Shown here piece after piece: positions 48,096 to 58,649 of a stretch of 64,000 nucleotides of DNA. The notes under the pieces are model-generated. The model ran no database searches and was not told the origin of the DNA. It saw only the letters and a list, made by a program, of their open reading frames with translations. Location of the stretch: assembly GCF_032191465.1 (NCBI RefSeq), contig NZ_JAQOUE010000001.1, positions 434,001 to 498,000 of the forward strand, given 5' to 3'. Made by a program: the position numbers and the translations under genes. How positions within the stretch are numbered: position 1 is the first letter of the stretch; every line of letters starts with the position of its first letter. This stretch comes from Candidatus Nitronereus thalassa. GTDB taxonomy: Bacteria > Nitrospirota > Nitrospiria > Nitrospirales > UBA8639.

Positions 48096-49268
48096 TTGGT
48101 GAATATGACTTCTTGCGTAAATAACCTCCTTGAGAGAAGACCTTTCCGTCCTGTTCTCCTCAGGATCCTTACATTTGGGACGATGCTCTTGGTTCTGTCC
48201 ATCACTTTATCGGGATGGTCATACTGGAAAAACTCTCAGACTCAGCCACAGGAATTTTCGTGGCACACTTCCTCTTCCCCATTTTTCAGACTGGTGGATT
48301 TGGGAAATGATGAACTAGAAAATATTTCTATTTTCGAACGTGCCACCAAATCCGTGGTCTTTATTACCAATACTGCCATACGTCGAGACATTTGGTCGCT
48401 CAATACCTTTGAAGTTCCCCAGGGATCGGGGACGGGAATCATTTGGGACAAACAAGGGCATATTGTGACAAACTTCCATGTTGTCTATGGAGCAGATTCC
48501 ATTGAAGTGGTCCTCTCGGATCAATCCACGCACCAGGCCCAAGTCGTGGGACTCGATCCAGATCATGATTTAGCCGTCCTACGCATTCGCACGGCCAAGG
48601 AACAGTTGATTCCCATCAACATTGGGAATTCCCAAGGGCTACGAGTGGGGCAAAAAGTTCTGGCTATCGGAAATCCCTTTGGATTGGACCATACCCTTAC
48701 CACCGGTGTGGTGAGTGCATTGGATCGAACCATCAAATCCATGAACGAACGAACCATTGAAGGCGTGATTCAAACCGACGCGGCCATCAATCCCGGAAAT
48801 TCCGGAGGTCCCTTACTGGATAGCTCGGGCCGATTGATAGGGATCAATACCCAAATTGTCAGCCCTAGTGGAGCCTATGCTGGCATAGGATTTGCCGTCC
48901 CTGTTAATACGATCACCCGAGTCACCCCTCAATTAATCAAGTTTGGAAAATTGATTCGTCCCGGGATGGGAATCTCTTTAATTCCTGACTCCATCGCCGC
49001 TCGATGGGGCATTCAAGGTCTCATCATTGCCAAAGTGGAACCTGGAAGCCCTGGCGAAAAAGCAGGATTGCAAAGTGCCAAGGAAACTCGGCTTGGTCGA
49101 ATACAGCTTGGAGATATTATTACCAAAATTGATCAAGAACCCGTGAAAGTCTTTGATGATTTAGTCCGAATCCTTGATCGGCACAAAATTGGAGATCGAA
49201 TCACTGTGGAAGTGCAACGAAAGGGCAAACCCCGCAATGTGGTCGTTGAGTTGCAAGCCATTAATTAA
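48096..49268 (+). CDS. membrane-anchored HtrA-like serine protease with one PDZ domain
   Basis: The 390-residue protein (DegS/DegQ-like) has a single N-terminal membrane helix (ILTFGTMLLVLSITLSGW), a trypsin-like domain with VTNFHVVYG (His), DHDLAVLRI (Asp) and GNSGGPLL (Ser), and one PDZ domain (about 280-385). It is shorter than the DegP-type protein at 4220-5614. A GGGAGA site lies nine bases before TTG 48096; GTG 48099 and ATG 48105 are alternatives. DegS-like proteins cleave a membrane anti-sigma factor in stress signalling; that role is only suggested by the architecture. Confidence 0.88.
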   Translation: MVNMTSCVNNLLERRPFRPVLLRILTFGTMLLVLSITLSGWSYWKNSQTQPQEFSWHTSSSPFFRLVDLGNDELENISIFERATKSVVFITNTAIRRDIWSLNTFEVPQGSGTGIIWDKQGHIVTNFHVVYGADSIEVVLSDQSTHQAQVVGLDPDHDLAVLRIRTAKEQLIPINIGNSQGLRVGQKVLAIGNPFGLDHTLTTGVVSALDRTIKSMNERTIEGVIQTDAAINPGNSGGPLLDSSGRLIGINTQIVSPSGAYAGIGFAVPVNTITRVTPQLIKFGKLIRPGMGISLIPDSIAARWGIQGLIIAKVEPGSPGEKAGLQSAKETRLGRIQLGDIITKIDQEPVKVFDDLVRILDRHKIGDRITVEVQRKGKPRNVVVELQAIN

Positions 49269-49417
49269 TGTCTCTCCGCCCTTCTCCCCCTGACAGTGAA
49301 CCTGTTAGTGACTAGCCGTATCAAAATTGAAGGGTTATTGGCTCCTTATTTGCTCAAAACCAGAAAAAATTGTATTTTGAAAATAGATCCTCTTCCTGAA
49401 TTTCATGGAGATTGAAC

Positions 49418-50143
49418 ATGACACAGATTCAACAAAGTCATACTGAAACTCGCCAGCATGTGAGACGTTTCACAATGTTTCTCACTTTGACGATTTGGTT
49501 TTCTATGTTTAGTGGGTTGGCGTGGGGTAATTCAGCCAACCAGAAACAGCTGGTGGAGAATGCTAAACATACATTGGAAAGTTTCATGGAAGACCCCAAC
49601 CTCACTTGGTTTCAAGAACATGTGATCGATGCCAAGGCATTACTTATCATTCCTCAATCGCTCAAAGGCGCGTTTATCTTTGGTGCGGAGGGTGGGAGTG
49701 GAGTCCTCATTGTCCGTGACTCCGAAACCCATGAGTGGAGCCACCCAGCTTTCTATGTTTTGGGAGGCTTAAGCTTCGGATTTCAATGGGGTGGACAAGC
49801 ATCGGAGGTCATTATCATGGCCCGAACCGATGGGGCAGTGGAAAAACTCTATTCTTCTTCCTTTAAATTGGGCGGGGATGCCTCGATTGCCGCTGGGCCC
49901 TATGGAGGCGGAGTAGAAGGATCAACATCCGCCAATCTCCGCGCCGACTTCCTTTCATTTTCTCGTTCAAAAGGCGCGTTCGCGGGAATCTCTTTTGAAG
50001 GAGCCGTAATTTATTCAAGCGAGGATTCTAACGCGGCCTATTATGGAAAACCCGCCAGGCCCATCGATATTTTCGTCAAAAAGACGGTGAGCAATCCTCA
50101 TTCCGATGGCCTGAGACAGGCCGCCAAAAACGCGGTTCATTAA
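49418..50143 (+). CDS. SYLF-domain lipid-binding protein, exported
   Basis: ATG 49418 lies seven bases after GGAG and is preferred over TTG 49412. The 241-residue protein has a signal peptide (FLTLTIWFSMFSGLAWG), then a SYLF (Ysc84) domain: AKALLIIPQSLKGAFIFGAEGGSGVL, FYVLGGLSFGFQWGGQASEV, then KLGGDASIAAGPYG and GAFAGISFEGAVI. SYLF domains bind lipids; in bacteria the domain is found in periplasmic proteins of unknown role. A strong hairpin terminator follows. It is a single-gene unit that converges on clpB. Confidence 0.88.
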   Translation: MTQIQQSHTETRQHVRRFTMFLTLTIWFSMFSGLAWGNSANQKQLVENAKHTLESFMEDPNLTWFQEHVIDAKALLIIPQSLKGAFIFGAEGGSGVLIVRDSETHEWSHPAFYVLGGLSFGFQWGGQASEVIIMARTDGAVEKLYSSSFKLGGDASIAAGPYGGGVEGSTSANLRADFLSFSRSKGAFAGISFEGAVIYSSEDSNAAYYGKPARPIDIFVKKTVSNPHSDGLRQAAKNAVH

Positions 50144-50184
50144 CGCATTGACCTGTTCTTTCTTTTTTCTGCCTACCAAATAAG

Positions 50185-50225
50185 AAGACCCCCTAAAGAT
50201 GGCAAGGCATCTCAGGGGGGTCTTA
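50185..50225. terminator. hairpin terminator between SYLF gene and clpB
   Basis: AAGACCCCCT (50185-50194) pairs with the AGGGGGGTCTT segment (50214-50224), with an inner AGATG/CATCT stem. It separates the convergent SYLF and clpB genes and can act on both strands. On the forward strand the run after the stem is ATATCG, so it is not a perfect T-run type. Confidence 0.65.
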
Positions 50226-50269
50226 TATCGAACTCTATAGAACTCGGCAAAAGGGTTAAGGAGGTGCTT

Positions 50270-52867
50270 TTAGCTTTGAACCGCTGGAATAATCACAACC
50301 TGGCCATCCTTATAGTCTACAGTGACTGAATCCCCATCCTTCACTTCTCCCTTGACCAACAATTTCGATAATGGGGTTTCCACATCATGTTGAATCAACC
50401 GTTTCAAGGGGCGAGCACCATAGACTGGATCGTAGCCACGGGTCCCTAAATCTTCTAATGCTTCAGGCGTCACCTGGAGTGTGATTCGACGGTCAGCTAA
50501 TCTCGCCTTTAAACGAACTAACTGAATATCCACGATTCGACTCAACTCGTGAGCCGTCAATGGATGGAAAACGACCGTTTCATCAATACGGTTTAAAAAT
50601 TCTGGACGAAAATGATGTTTGATCTCATGAAACACCAGTGTTTGCAATTCTTCATAGGAACGACCATGTTGCTGGGCTTCTAGAATTTCTTGGCTTCCGA
50701 TATTTGAAGTCATGATCAGAACCGCGTTTTTGAAATCCACCGTCCGTCCCTGTGAATCAGTGAGCCGTCCATCATCTAAGACTTGAAGCAATACATTAAA
50801 TACATCATGGTGAGCCTTTTCGATTTCATCGAAGAGGATGACAGCAAAGGGACGACGACGAATGGCCTCCGTCAACTGGCCACCTTCTTCATAGCCCACA
50901 TATCCGGGAGGGGCTCCAATGAGCCGTGCCACGGTATGTTTTTCCATGTATTCGGACATATCGATCCTGACGAGATTGGCCTCATCATCAAAAAGGGTAT
51001 AGGCCAAGGCCCTGGCCAATTCGGTTTTCCCGACACCCGTTGGGCCAAGGAACAAGAATGAGCCAATGGGTCGATTCGGATCTTTGATCCCTGATCTTGC
51101 ACGAAGCACCGCATCCGCGACCGCTCGAACTCCTTCTTCCTGTCCCACGACTCGTTGATGAATTAAATCGCCAAGCTTCAAAAGTTTTTCCATTTCACCC
51201 TGGAGTAACCGACTGATGGGAATGCCTGTCCATCGACTCACCACTTCGGCAATATCTTCTTCATCAACTTCCTCTTTTAATAGACGTGACGACTCACCTT
51301 TATTTTGGTCAAGACGATCTTCTTCGGCTTGCAGTTCACTCTCTAGTCGAGGTAGTGACCCGTACCTCAACTCAGCCACGCGGTTTAAATCATATTCCCG
51401 CTCCGCTTTTTCAATCTGATGCCGCATATCTTCAATCTGTTGGCGAATGTGTTGCAATCGCCCCACCGATGCCTTCTCGGCATCCCATTGTGTCTTGAGC
51501 CTAGATAACTCCGCACGCTTTCCTTCAAGCTCGCCTTCCAAAGTTTCCAACCGTGCCTTACTTCCCGGGTCTACCTCTTTTTTTAAGGCTTCCCGTTCAA
51601 TTTCGAGTTGTAACACCTTGCGGGAAATTTCATCCAATTCCGCCGGCATGCTGTCGATTTCCGTACGAAGCCGCGCCGCGGATTCGTCGACTAAATCGAT
51701 GGCTTTATCAGGAAGAAATCGATCACCGATGTAGCGATGAGAAAGGCGAGCCGCTGCTACCAAAGCGGAATCCTTGATCCGCACTCCGTGATGCACTTCG
51801 TAGCGCTCCTTGAGCCCACGCAGAATGGAAATGGTATCTTCGACCGAGGGTTGTTCCACATACACCGGTTGAAACCGTCGCTCCAAGGCTGCATCTTTTT
51901 CAATATGTTTTCGATATTCATCAAGAGTCGTGGCTCCGATCAGATGGAGCTCTCCCCTCGCCAATAAAGGCTTTAACAGATTCGCGGCATCCATGGCCCC
52001 TTCAGCGGCTCCTGCTCCCACCACGGTATGCAATTCATCAATAAAAAGGAGAATTTCACCTTGGGATGATTGAATTTCTTTCAAAACAGCCTTTAATCGT
52101 TCTTCAAATTCCCCACGAAATTTGGCCCCGGCAATTAACGACCCCATGTCTAAGACAATAAGGCGTTTCCGTTTTAACCCTTCGGGAGTGTCTCCCTTCA
52201 CAATCCGTTGGGCAAGCCCCTCGACAATCGCCGTTTTCCCAACCCCCGGCTCTCCTATTAATACCGGGTTATTTTTCGTACGACGCGAGAGAATTTGAAT
52301 CGTCCGACGAATTTCTTCATCCCGTCCGATGACCGGGTCGAGTTTCCCCTGGCCTGCCAGACGGGTGAGGTCTCGTCCGTATTTTTCTAACGACTGGTAA
52401 GTCCCTTCCGGGTTTTGACTTGTGACTCGTTGATTTCCACGAACTTTTTGTAATCCTGCCAACAGTTTATCTCGGGTAATACCTAATTCTTTGAACACCC
52501 CAGATTCTTTCACCATGGCCAACAAAAGATGTTCAGCACTAACATACTCATCTTTCAGGCCTTGCATTTCCGTTTCGGCATTGGTGAGCAGATTTGCAGT
52601 TCGCTGGGTCAAATGAATCTGTCCAGGAGCAGAACCCGCCCCTTGAACCTGTGGAATTCGCGTAAGAGCCTTTTCCGCCGCGGATTTTACCGCAGAAAGG
52701 GATACTCCCGTTTGCTCAATGATGGGACCAGCTAAACCCTCAGGCTGTTCCACCAACGCCATTAATACATGCTCGACATCAAGTCCTTGATGATTTCGTC
52801 TCATGGCGATGGACGACGCTGCCTGTAAGGCTTCCTGAACTTTCAATGTCATACGATTCATATCCAT
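50270..52867 (-). CDS. clpB: ATP-dependent chaperone ClpB
   Basis: ClpB is the AAA+ disaggregase that works with DnaK to rescue aggregated proteins. The 865-residue protein has an N-terminal Clp repeat domain, a first ATPase ring domain with Walker A GEPGVGKT, a coiled-coil middle domain (about 400-520, with [20 protein letters not shown]-like heptads) and a second ATPase ring domain with Walker [13 protein letters not shown] and [15 protein letters not shown]. The length and middle domain distinguish it from ClpA and ClpC. It ends 45 bases from the terminator hairpin. No heat-shock promoter was confidently recognised upstream. Confidence 0.96.
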   Translation of the reverse strand: MDMNRMTLKVQEALQAASSIAMRRNHQGLDVEHVLMALVEQPEGLAGPIIEQTGVSLSAVKSAAEKALTRIPQVQGAGSAPGQIHLTQRTANLLTNAETEMQGLKDEYVSAEHLLLAMVKESGVFKELGITRDKLLAGLQKVRGNQRVTSQNPEGTYQSLEKYGRDLTRLAGQGKLDPVIGRDEEIRRTIQILSRRTKNNPVLIGEPGVGKTAIVEGLAQRIVKGDTPEGLKRKRLIVLDMGSLIAGAKFRGEFEERLKAVLKEIQSSQGEILLFIDELHTVVGAGAAEGAMDAANLLKPLLARGELHLIGATTLDEYRKHIEKDAALERRFQPVYVEQPSVEDTISILRGLKERYEVHHGVRIKDSALVAAARLSHRYIGDRFLPDKAIDLVDESAARLRTEIDSMPAELDEISRKVLQLEIEREALKKEVDPGSKARLETLEGELEGKRAELSRLKTQWDAEKASVGRLQHIRQQIEDMRHQIEKAEREYDLNRVAELRYGSLPRLESELQAEEDRLDQNKGESSRLLKEEVDEEDIAEVVSRWTGIPISRLLQGEMEKLLKLGDLIHQRVVGQEEGVRAVADAVLRARSGIKDPNRPIGSFLFLGPTGVGKTELARALAYTLFDDEANLVRIDMSEYMEKHTVARLIGAPPGYVGYEEGGQLTEAIRRRPFAVILFDEIEKAHHDVFNVLLQVLDDGRLTDSQGRTVDFKNAVLIMTSNIGSQEILEAQQHGRSYEELQTLVFHEIKHHFRPEFLNRIDETVVFHPLTAHELSRIVDIQLVRLKARLADRRITLQVTPEALEDLGTRGYDPVYGARPLKRLIQHDVETPLSKLLVKGEVKDGDSVTVDYKDGQVVIIPAVQS

Positions 52868-53053
52868 GGTCGGTGACTCCCTTCCCGCAGTATTTGATCC
52901 TTCCCTTTTGTAGAGATAACCACCATTGGTGCCAGATCAAGTCATGAGGAGGGAAAAGTATGTGAGGATGCCTGTCTCGCCCACATATTTCCCGCCAGAG
53001 TGGCCCTTACCCTCCGGAAAATTTCTTGTATCCCTTGTATCCAATGATATCTG

Positions 53054-54658
53054 TTAAAAAAGTATTGTATGAAAAAGCTCTTCAACTTGCCCAGTAACCG
53101 TCCGATAGTCTGACAATAGCCGCAAGGGATTGCCTTGAAGAGTTTTATGCGTGTGGCCCATACGCACCGCACATTTGAATAGTTCTGATTCTTGAGAAGG
53201 GAGCGTGTGGGTTTGGAGTTCATGAACCATTTGAAGTTTATGTTCGACGTCACGAAGATAGAGGTAATATCTTTTGAGTTGAGCACCTTGCTCAGGCGAA
53301 AGATGTCGAAACTCGATAAGACGTTTTAGGCCTTTTAGATTATTGGGTTCAAACAACTCCGGCTCTTCTGCAACATGAAGCAATTGGAGCGTTTGAACAA
53401 TAAATTCAATATCTCGAATCCCTCCAGGGCTCAATTTGACGTTTCGATCTTCCTCACCTTTTCGGTGCACTTTTTGATGTATCTGAGTTCTTAGGGTACG
53501 CACGGCCTCAACGATATTCGAGTTGGCATTGGGCTCTTGCCCTATCACAAAGGGCTGGATTTTGCGTAAGAACGTCCGTCCTATCGCTACCTCTCCGGCA
53601 ATGGGGCGAGCCTTTAGAAAGGCTAAACGTTCCCAGGGACGTCCCCTTGTCTGGTAATAGGTAACCGCTTCACCAACAGACCACGCCAATGGACCAATGC
53701 CTCCCTCTGGCCGCAATCGCAAATCCACCCGAAACAAGAACCCTTCGCCGCTAGACTGGGACAATACCTGGGTCAGTTTCCTGGCGAGGGCTTGAAAGTA
53801 GGCTTCATTGGTAATACTGGATTGTCCAGTCTTGGCGTTCGTGTGCCCATGACTAGATTCGTAAATATAGACCAAATCAACATCTGAACTATAATTAAGC
53901 TCTCCTCCACCGAGTTTTCCCATTCCCAGAATGGCAAACCGAGTTTGAAAAGATTTGCCTGTGGGATTGGTATGGTGCGGAATCCCATGCTGTTGCTCCA
54001 TCTCAGTTTTCACAATTTGATACGCCGAATGGATCACAATTTCGGCGAGTTGAGAAAGTGAGACAAAAGTTTCCTGGACCTTCGCCACTCGAAATAAATC
54101 CCGAGCCCCAATGCGAAGCATTTCTCGGCGATGAAATCTTCGTAAAATTTCTATCTTTCGGCCACCGGAAGTTACAACGCTCAGCGCCTCATGTAACATT
54201 ACCTGGAGTCGCTTTTTTGTAGGCCGTGTTTTAAGAATGCGTTGGTCTTCCATCCAATAAATCACCATGGGGTCACGTATAATCGTTTCGGCCATGGCTG
54301 GACTATTACCGAATAACACGCAGAGCAACCGCAAAAGATGTGGAGTGTTGGATAAAAAACTAAAGACCTGGGCCCGGGCATTCCCTGCTTCCAGGTATCG
54401 TTCCCACTCATTCAATCCCTGGTCAGGATCGGCGGTATGGGAAATGGTGTGCAAAATACTTGGGAGAATCCGAGCAAGCAATTGTCGGCTTCGCGGATCA
54501 CCCGCCATCGATTGCAAATTGGCATCAGCCTTTTCAATATCATGAAACCCATAGGGAGTGAGTAATCGGGAAACCTCGTCCCGTGGTAAGTCTCGCGCCA
54601 AAAGAAGCGGCGTTGGGTCAGGCCGGTAGGTGAATGTGGATTTTGAGGGAAAGGCCAT
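53054..54658 (-). CDS. GlnE-like protein, half corresponding to the deadenylylase domain
   Basis: This 534-residue protein is a single nucleotidyltransferase half of glutamine synthetase adenylyltransferase, whereas classical GlnE (about 945 residues) joins two. It aligns best with the N-terminal (adenylyl-removing) half: AILGMGKLGGGELNYSSDVDLV with catalytic Asp259 and Asp261, RVDLRLRPEGGIGPLAWSV, GRPWERLAFLKARPIAG and KLSPGGIRDIEFIVQ. So deadenylylation of glutamine synthetase is the inferred activity. The other half lies divergently at 54740-57028. No good ribosome-binding site precedes the ATG. Between its stop and clpB lie 186 bases with no other gene. Confidence 0.82.
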   Translation of the reverse strand: MAFPSKSTFTYRPDPTPLLLARDLPRDEVSRLLTPYGFHDIEKADANLQSMAGDPRSRQLLARILPSILHTISHTADPDQGLNEWERYLEAGNARAQVFSFLSNTPHLLRLLCVLFGNSPAMAETIIRDPMVIYWMEDQRILKTRPTKKRLQVMLHEALSVVTSGGRKIEILRRFHRREMLRIGARDLFRVAKVQETFVSLSQLAEIVIHSAYQIVKTEMEQQHGIPHHTNPTGKSFQTRFAILGMGKLGGGELNYSSDVDLVYIYESSHGHTNAKTGQSSITNEAYFQALARKLTQVLSQSSGEGFLFRVDLRLRPEGGIGPLAWSVGEAVTYYQTRGRPWERLAFLKARPIAGEVAIGRTFLRKIQPFVIGQEPNANSNIVEAVRTLRTQIHQKVHRKGEEDRNVKLSPGGIRDIEFIVQTLQLLHVAEEPELFEPNNLKGLKRLIEFRHLSPEQGAQLKRYYLYLRDVEHKLQMVHELQTHTLPSQESELFKCAVRMGHTHKTLQGNPLRLLSDYRTVTGQVEELFHTILF

Positions 54659-54739
54659 AGGAAAATAAAAATAGTAAAGCTTGATTATAGAAGGGCAGAC
54701 CAGACCTTACAATGCCTAGACTTTTCGGTATACTGAGGA

Positions 54740-57028
54740 ATGATGAACACTTCTCCCGACCTGACAACGTTACAGGCACTTTTGCCAGCTGTTGACACAC
54801 GCCAGATCCAAGATTTTCTGGATCGGATGGATCCGGATTATTTTTCTCAGTTTCCTCTTGAAACCGTGAGCTCCCATTTGGGCCTAGCAAATACCCTCAG
54901 CCTAAAACATCCCTGCGCTCTTCAAATCCTACCTGATAAACACAAAGCAAGATTTCAGTTAACACTGGCGGCATATGATTATTTTGGAGAATTTGCGACG
55001 ATTTGTGGCTTATTGTCAGCCTACGGATTAGATATTCGAGAAGCCTATATTTTTACTTATCTGGACGAAACCCCACCACCCTCCTCTCAACCCAGATCAT
55101 TGAAGGTCATCAAATGGTCAGCCAGACGCAAGTCTTTCCATTCCGGGTCCTCCCGCAAAAAAGTCGTGGATGTCTTTTATGTCCAAGTACTTCCCGGGTA
55201 CACCTTTTCAACCGAGGAACAACAAACGTTCTCAGAAGAACTTTTAGCAATGATTCGTTTGTTAGAGGGGCACCAAACACAAGAAGTACGACAAATGGTC
55301 AATCGAAAATTAGTTGAAGCCCTTGGTAAAAGGAAAACTCCCCTAGCCAATGTCGTTCATCCTGTGGAAATTCAGTTCAATAACACGTTGTCTCCGCGAG
55401 ATACTGTTATGGACATTGGAGGCACTGACTCTCCGGCCTTTCTCTATGCCTTTGCCAACGCTTTGACGATGCGGGGTCTGTATTTATCGAAAGCTACCAT
55501 CGAGGTAGATGGAACACGAGTTCGAAACCGCTTTTACGTGAGAGGTCGCCAAAATCAAAAAATCGTTACCGCGGAGGAGCAACAAGAATTAACTATCGCA
55601 GCCACCTTTATCAAAGAGTTTACGCTGTATTTAACTTGGGCTCCAGACCCAAGTAAGGCCCTCGCACATTTCGATCAATTTCTGGATCAGCTCCTAGATA
55701 CCCATCCGACGAAGAAACAATTTACTTGGTTGAATAAAAAAACCTCTCTGGCCCAACTTGCGCAATTATTCGGCACCAGTGATTTTCTGTGGGAAGATTT
55801 TCTCAGACGGCAACATAGCAACCTTCTCCCCATCATGGAAGACTTCCACAAACACACGGGACCGCCGTCGAAGGCTAAATTGAGCAAAACCCTGCGCAAA
55901 AGACTTGGCAAAACCAAACGTCCAGAAGCAAGAAAGTCCATTCTTAATGAGTTCAAAGACGAAGAGTTGTTCCGCATTGATATGGACCACATTCTCAACA
56001 GTACGCCGCTACCAAAATTTTCCAGTAGTTTGACCGTCCTCGCCGAAGTTATTTTGGATCAAGCGCTTATTGAGGCACAAACCGTTGTGAATCAATCAGG
56101 GACGCCACCAAAAACAAAAAAAGGGCAACCCCTTCCCTTGGCGATTTGTGGATTGGGAAAACTCGGCGGTCAAGAATTAGGCTACGCCTCGGATATCGAA
56201 GTTGTGTTCATTTATGATGTGCCTTCTAAAACCACTCCAAAGAACTTGCCCAACATTGGTGAATATTACGAACGGCTCATTCAGGAGTTTCTTCATTGGA
56301 TTGAGGCCAAACAGGAAGGGATTTTTCAAATTGACACCAGACTTCGCCCCCATGGAGAGAAAGGTTTGTTGGCAAATTCCTTGGAGGAAATTCAACGGTA
56401 CTACGCAGAAGATGGAAGCGCGGCGCCTTTTGAACGCCAGGCCTGGATCAAACTCCGCCATGTTGCGGGCAACGCCGCTCTTGGTCGAAAGGTGGAGGCC
56501 CATCGAGATGTCTTTGTCTACAGCTCAGTTTCTTGGCCCCTCGACACTGCCCTACATTTACGTCATCGCCAAATTCGTGAACTGGTACCTCCAGGGGCCA
56601 TTCATGTGAAATATAGTCCCGGAGGCTTAATTGACATTGAATATACCGCGCAATATTTGCAGTTAATGTATGGCCACACGGAACTCACCTTACGCACCAC
56701 CCATACCCTCGATGCCTTGCAGGCTTTACAAAAATCGCAACATCTGTCATCCCAGGACGAACAATTTTTGAAAGACGATTATGTCTTTATGCGAAGAGTC
56801 ATTGATGGGCTTCGCATTGTGCGTGGAAACGCCAAGGATTTAGTGCTACCCGAATCGAATTCCGAGGATATGATATATCTCGCGCGTCGACTCGGATATA
56901 TCACGGAAGTGTGGAAGGAGGGTGCGAGAACTTTCGAGGAGGATTTAAAAGAACGGATGACACGAGCCCACCAAATATTCACGAAACTATTCAGCACCAA
57001 AACATCGAATCCAACAAGCTCACCCTAG
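54740..57028 (+). CDS. ACT-ACT-GlnE fusion, half corresponding to the adenylylase domain
   Basis: The 762-residue protein has two parts. The N-terminal 280 residues contain two ACT-like domains, about 72-150 (LTLAAYDYFGEFATICGLL, then DVFYVQ) and 208-270 (PVEIQFNNTLSPRDTVMDIG, then RNRFYVRG), very like the C-terminal glutamine-sensing pair of GlnD. From about 430 on follows a GlnE adenylyltransferase half: CGLGKLGGQELGYASDIEVV, IDTRLRPHGEKGLLANS, AAPFERQAWIKLRHVAG, then SPGGLIDIEYTAQYLQLMY, closest to the C-terminal (adenylylating) half of E. coli GlnE. The second catalytic carboxylate reads Glu487, not Asp. It divides 81 bases of upstream DNA with the other half. Confidence 0.82.
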   Translation: MMNTSPDLTTLQALLPAVDTRQIQDFLDRMDPDYFSQFPLETVSSHLGLANTLSLKHPCALQILPDKHKARFQLTLAAYDYFGEFATICGLLSAYGLDIREAYIFTYLDETPPPSSQPRSLKVIKWSARRKSFHSGSSRKKVVDVFYVQVLPGYTFSTEEQQTFSEELLAMIRLLEGHQTQEVRQMVNRKLVEALGKRKTPLANVVHPVEIQFNNTLSPRDTVMDIGGTDSPAFLYAFANALTMRGLYLSKATIEVDGTRVRNRFYVRGRQNQKIVTAEEQQELTIAATFIKEFTLYLTWAPDPSKALAHFDQFLDQLLDTHPTKKQFTWLNKKTSLAQLAQLFGTSDFLWEDFLRRQHSNLLPIMEDFHKHTGPPSKAKLSKTLRKRLGKTKRPEARKSILNEFKDEELFRIDMDHILNSTPLPKFSSSLTVLAEVILDQALIEAQTVVNQSGTPPKTKKGQPLPLAICGLGKLGGQELGYASDIEVVFIYDVPSKTTPKNLPNIGEYYERLIQEFLHWIEAKQEGIFQIDTRLRPHGEKGLLANSLEEIQRYYAEDGSAAPFERQAWIKLRHVAGNAALGRKVEAHRDVFVYSSVSWPLDTALHLRHRQIRELVPPGAIHVKYSPGGLIDIEYTAQYLQLMYGHTELTLRTTHTLDALQALQKSQHLSSQDEQFLKDDYVFMRRVIDGLRIVRGNAKDLVLPESNSEDMIYLARRLGYITEVWKEGARTFEEDLKERMTRAHQIFTKLFSTKTSNPTSSP

Positions 57029-57056
57029 CTCTTCCGTGTCCACTTCACTCATAAAA

Positions 57057-57096
57057 AACACGCCCCTCTCTTAATTTTTCAAGAGAGGGGCGTGTT
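57057..57096 (-). terminator. strong convergent hairpin terminator
   Basis: AACACGCCCCTCTCTT (57057-57072) is perfectly complementary to AAGAGAGGGGCGTGTT (57081-57096) around an eight-base loop. On the reverse strand, the direction of glnA, the stem is followed by TTTTTTAT, making an intrinsic terminator for glnA; it also ends the converging ACT-GlnE gene region. Confidence 0.85.
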
Positions 57097-57140
57097 CATT
57101 CTCACCTCTCACAGAATAAGAGGTAATGTCACAACCTTGA

Positions 57141-58550
57141 CTAAATATCGTAGTACATGAAAAATTCGTGTGGATGAGGACGAACTCTCAGAGCATCCAC
57201 CTCATTCTCCCGTTTATAATTGATCCAGGCCTCAACAAGATCTTCCGTAAATACTCCCCCTTTGAGGAGGAATTGGTGATCGTTGGCCAAATTATCTAAG
57301 GCATCCTCTAAACTGGCCGGAAGCGTGGGAATATTGGCCGCTTCTTCTGGTTCCAGATCGTACAAATTTTTATCCATGGCTTGGCCTGGATCAATTTTAT
57401 TTTGGATGCCATCAAGTCCAGCCATTAACATGGCACTAAATGCTAAATAAAAATTCGCCGTGGGATCAGGGAACCGAACTTCAATCCGTTTGGCTTTGGG
57501 ATTGGGGGAATACATGGGAATTCGAATTCCCGCGGACCGATTTCGACTGGAATAGGCCAACAAGACGGGAGCCTCAAATCCTGGCGTCAATCTTTTATAA
57601 GAATTGGTTGTGGGATTCGTAAAGGCCGCTAATGCCGGCCCATGCTTTAAAATGCCTCCAATATAGTATAGGCACATCTTTGACACCCCGGCATATTCTT
57701 TTCCTGCGAACAACGGCGTTTTATCCTTCCAAATACTTTGATGCGTATGCATTCCCGTACCATTATCTTTGAACAGAGGCTTTGGCATAAACGTCGCCGT
57801 CTTATTGTGACGCTTGGCTACATTTTTCACGATGTATTTATACCACATCATTTTGTCAGCCATGCTCAGCATGGTGTCGAAACGCAGATCAATTTCCGCC
57901 TGTCCGCCTGTCGCAACTTCATGGTGATGCTTTTCAACATGAATCCCGGCCTTTTCCATTTCTCGGACCATTTCCGAACGAATATCTTGTTGGGCATCGG
58001 TGGGCGAGACAGGAAAATAGCCTTCCTTGTGTCTTGGGCGTGCGCCGAGATTGTGCCCTTCCAACCCGGAATTCCAAATGCCTTCTTCGGAGTCGAGAAA
58101 ATAATATCCAGAATGGCTATTTTGATCATAGCTCGCATGATCGAAAATGAAGAACTCCGCTTCCGGTCCCCAAAACGAGACATCCCCGATTTTGGTGCTC
58201 TTTAAATACTGTTCTGCGCGTAGAGTCACACCCCTTGGATCACGCTCATAAATTTCTCGGGAAACAGGATCTTGCACATCACAAATCATACTCAAAGTAG
58301 GAATTTCCATAAATGGATCCATTTTGGCAGTGGATGGATCAGGAACCACCAACATGTCACTATTTTGAATCATCTTCCATCCACGGATCGAAGACCCGTC
58401 AAACCCTGAGCCATCTTTGAATAAATCCATGGTCAGTTCTGAGGTGGGAATTGAAAAATGCTGCCAAGCACCCATCAAGTCCACAAATTTCAAATCAACC
58501 ATTTCTACTTTGTTTTTTTTGGCAAAATCCAACACTTCACGCGCGGTCAT
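57141..58550 (-). CDS. glnA: glutamine synthetase type I
   Basis: GlnA makes glutamine from glutamate, ammonium and ATP. The start is ATG 58550, six bases after an AAGGAGG site, in preference to TTG 58556, giving 469 residues, the E. coli length. Features are DGSSIRGW, the [12 protein letters not shown] metal site, [27 protein letters not shown], and NRSAGIRIP. The adenylylation site is kept: Tyr397 in [10 protein letters not shown] (codon 57362-57360), so it should be a target of the two GlnE halves lying next to it. It follows the amt gene in the same direction by 99 bases. Confidence 0.97.
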   Translation of the reverse strand: MTAREVLDFAKKNKVEMVDLKFVDLMGAWQHFSIPTSELTMDLFKDGSGFDGSSIRGWKMIQNSDMLVVPDPSTAKMDPFMEIPTLSMICDVQDPVSREIYERDPRGVTLRAEQYLKSTKIGDVSFWGPEAEFFIFDHASYDQNSHSGYYFLDSEEGIWNSGLEGHNLGARPRHKEGYFPVSPTDAQQDIRSEMVREMEKAGIHVEKHHHEVATGGQAEIDLRFDTMLSMADKMMWYKYIVKNVAKRHNKTATFMPKPLFKDNGTGMHTHQSIWKDKTPLFAGKEYAGVSKMCLYYIGGILKHGPALAAFTNPTTNSYKRLTPGFEAPVLLAYSSRNRSAGIRIPMYSPNPKAKRIEVRFPDPTANFYLAFSAMLMAGLDGIQNKIDPGQAMDKNLYDLEPEEAANIPTLPASLEDALDNLANDHQFLLKGGVFTEDLVEAWINYKRENEVDALRVRPHPHEFFMYYDI

Positions 58551-58649
58551 TCTCAACCTCCTTCAAATAATGTTGTATAAATCTCTTAAAAATCTAAAGC
58601 GGTCATGTGTTTCTCATCATCTTAAAACAACCAATGATTGAGTGCTGGA

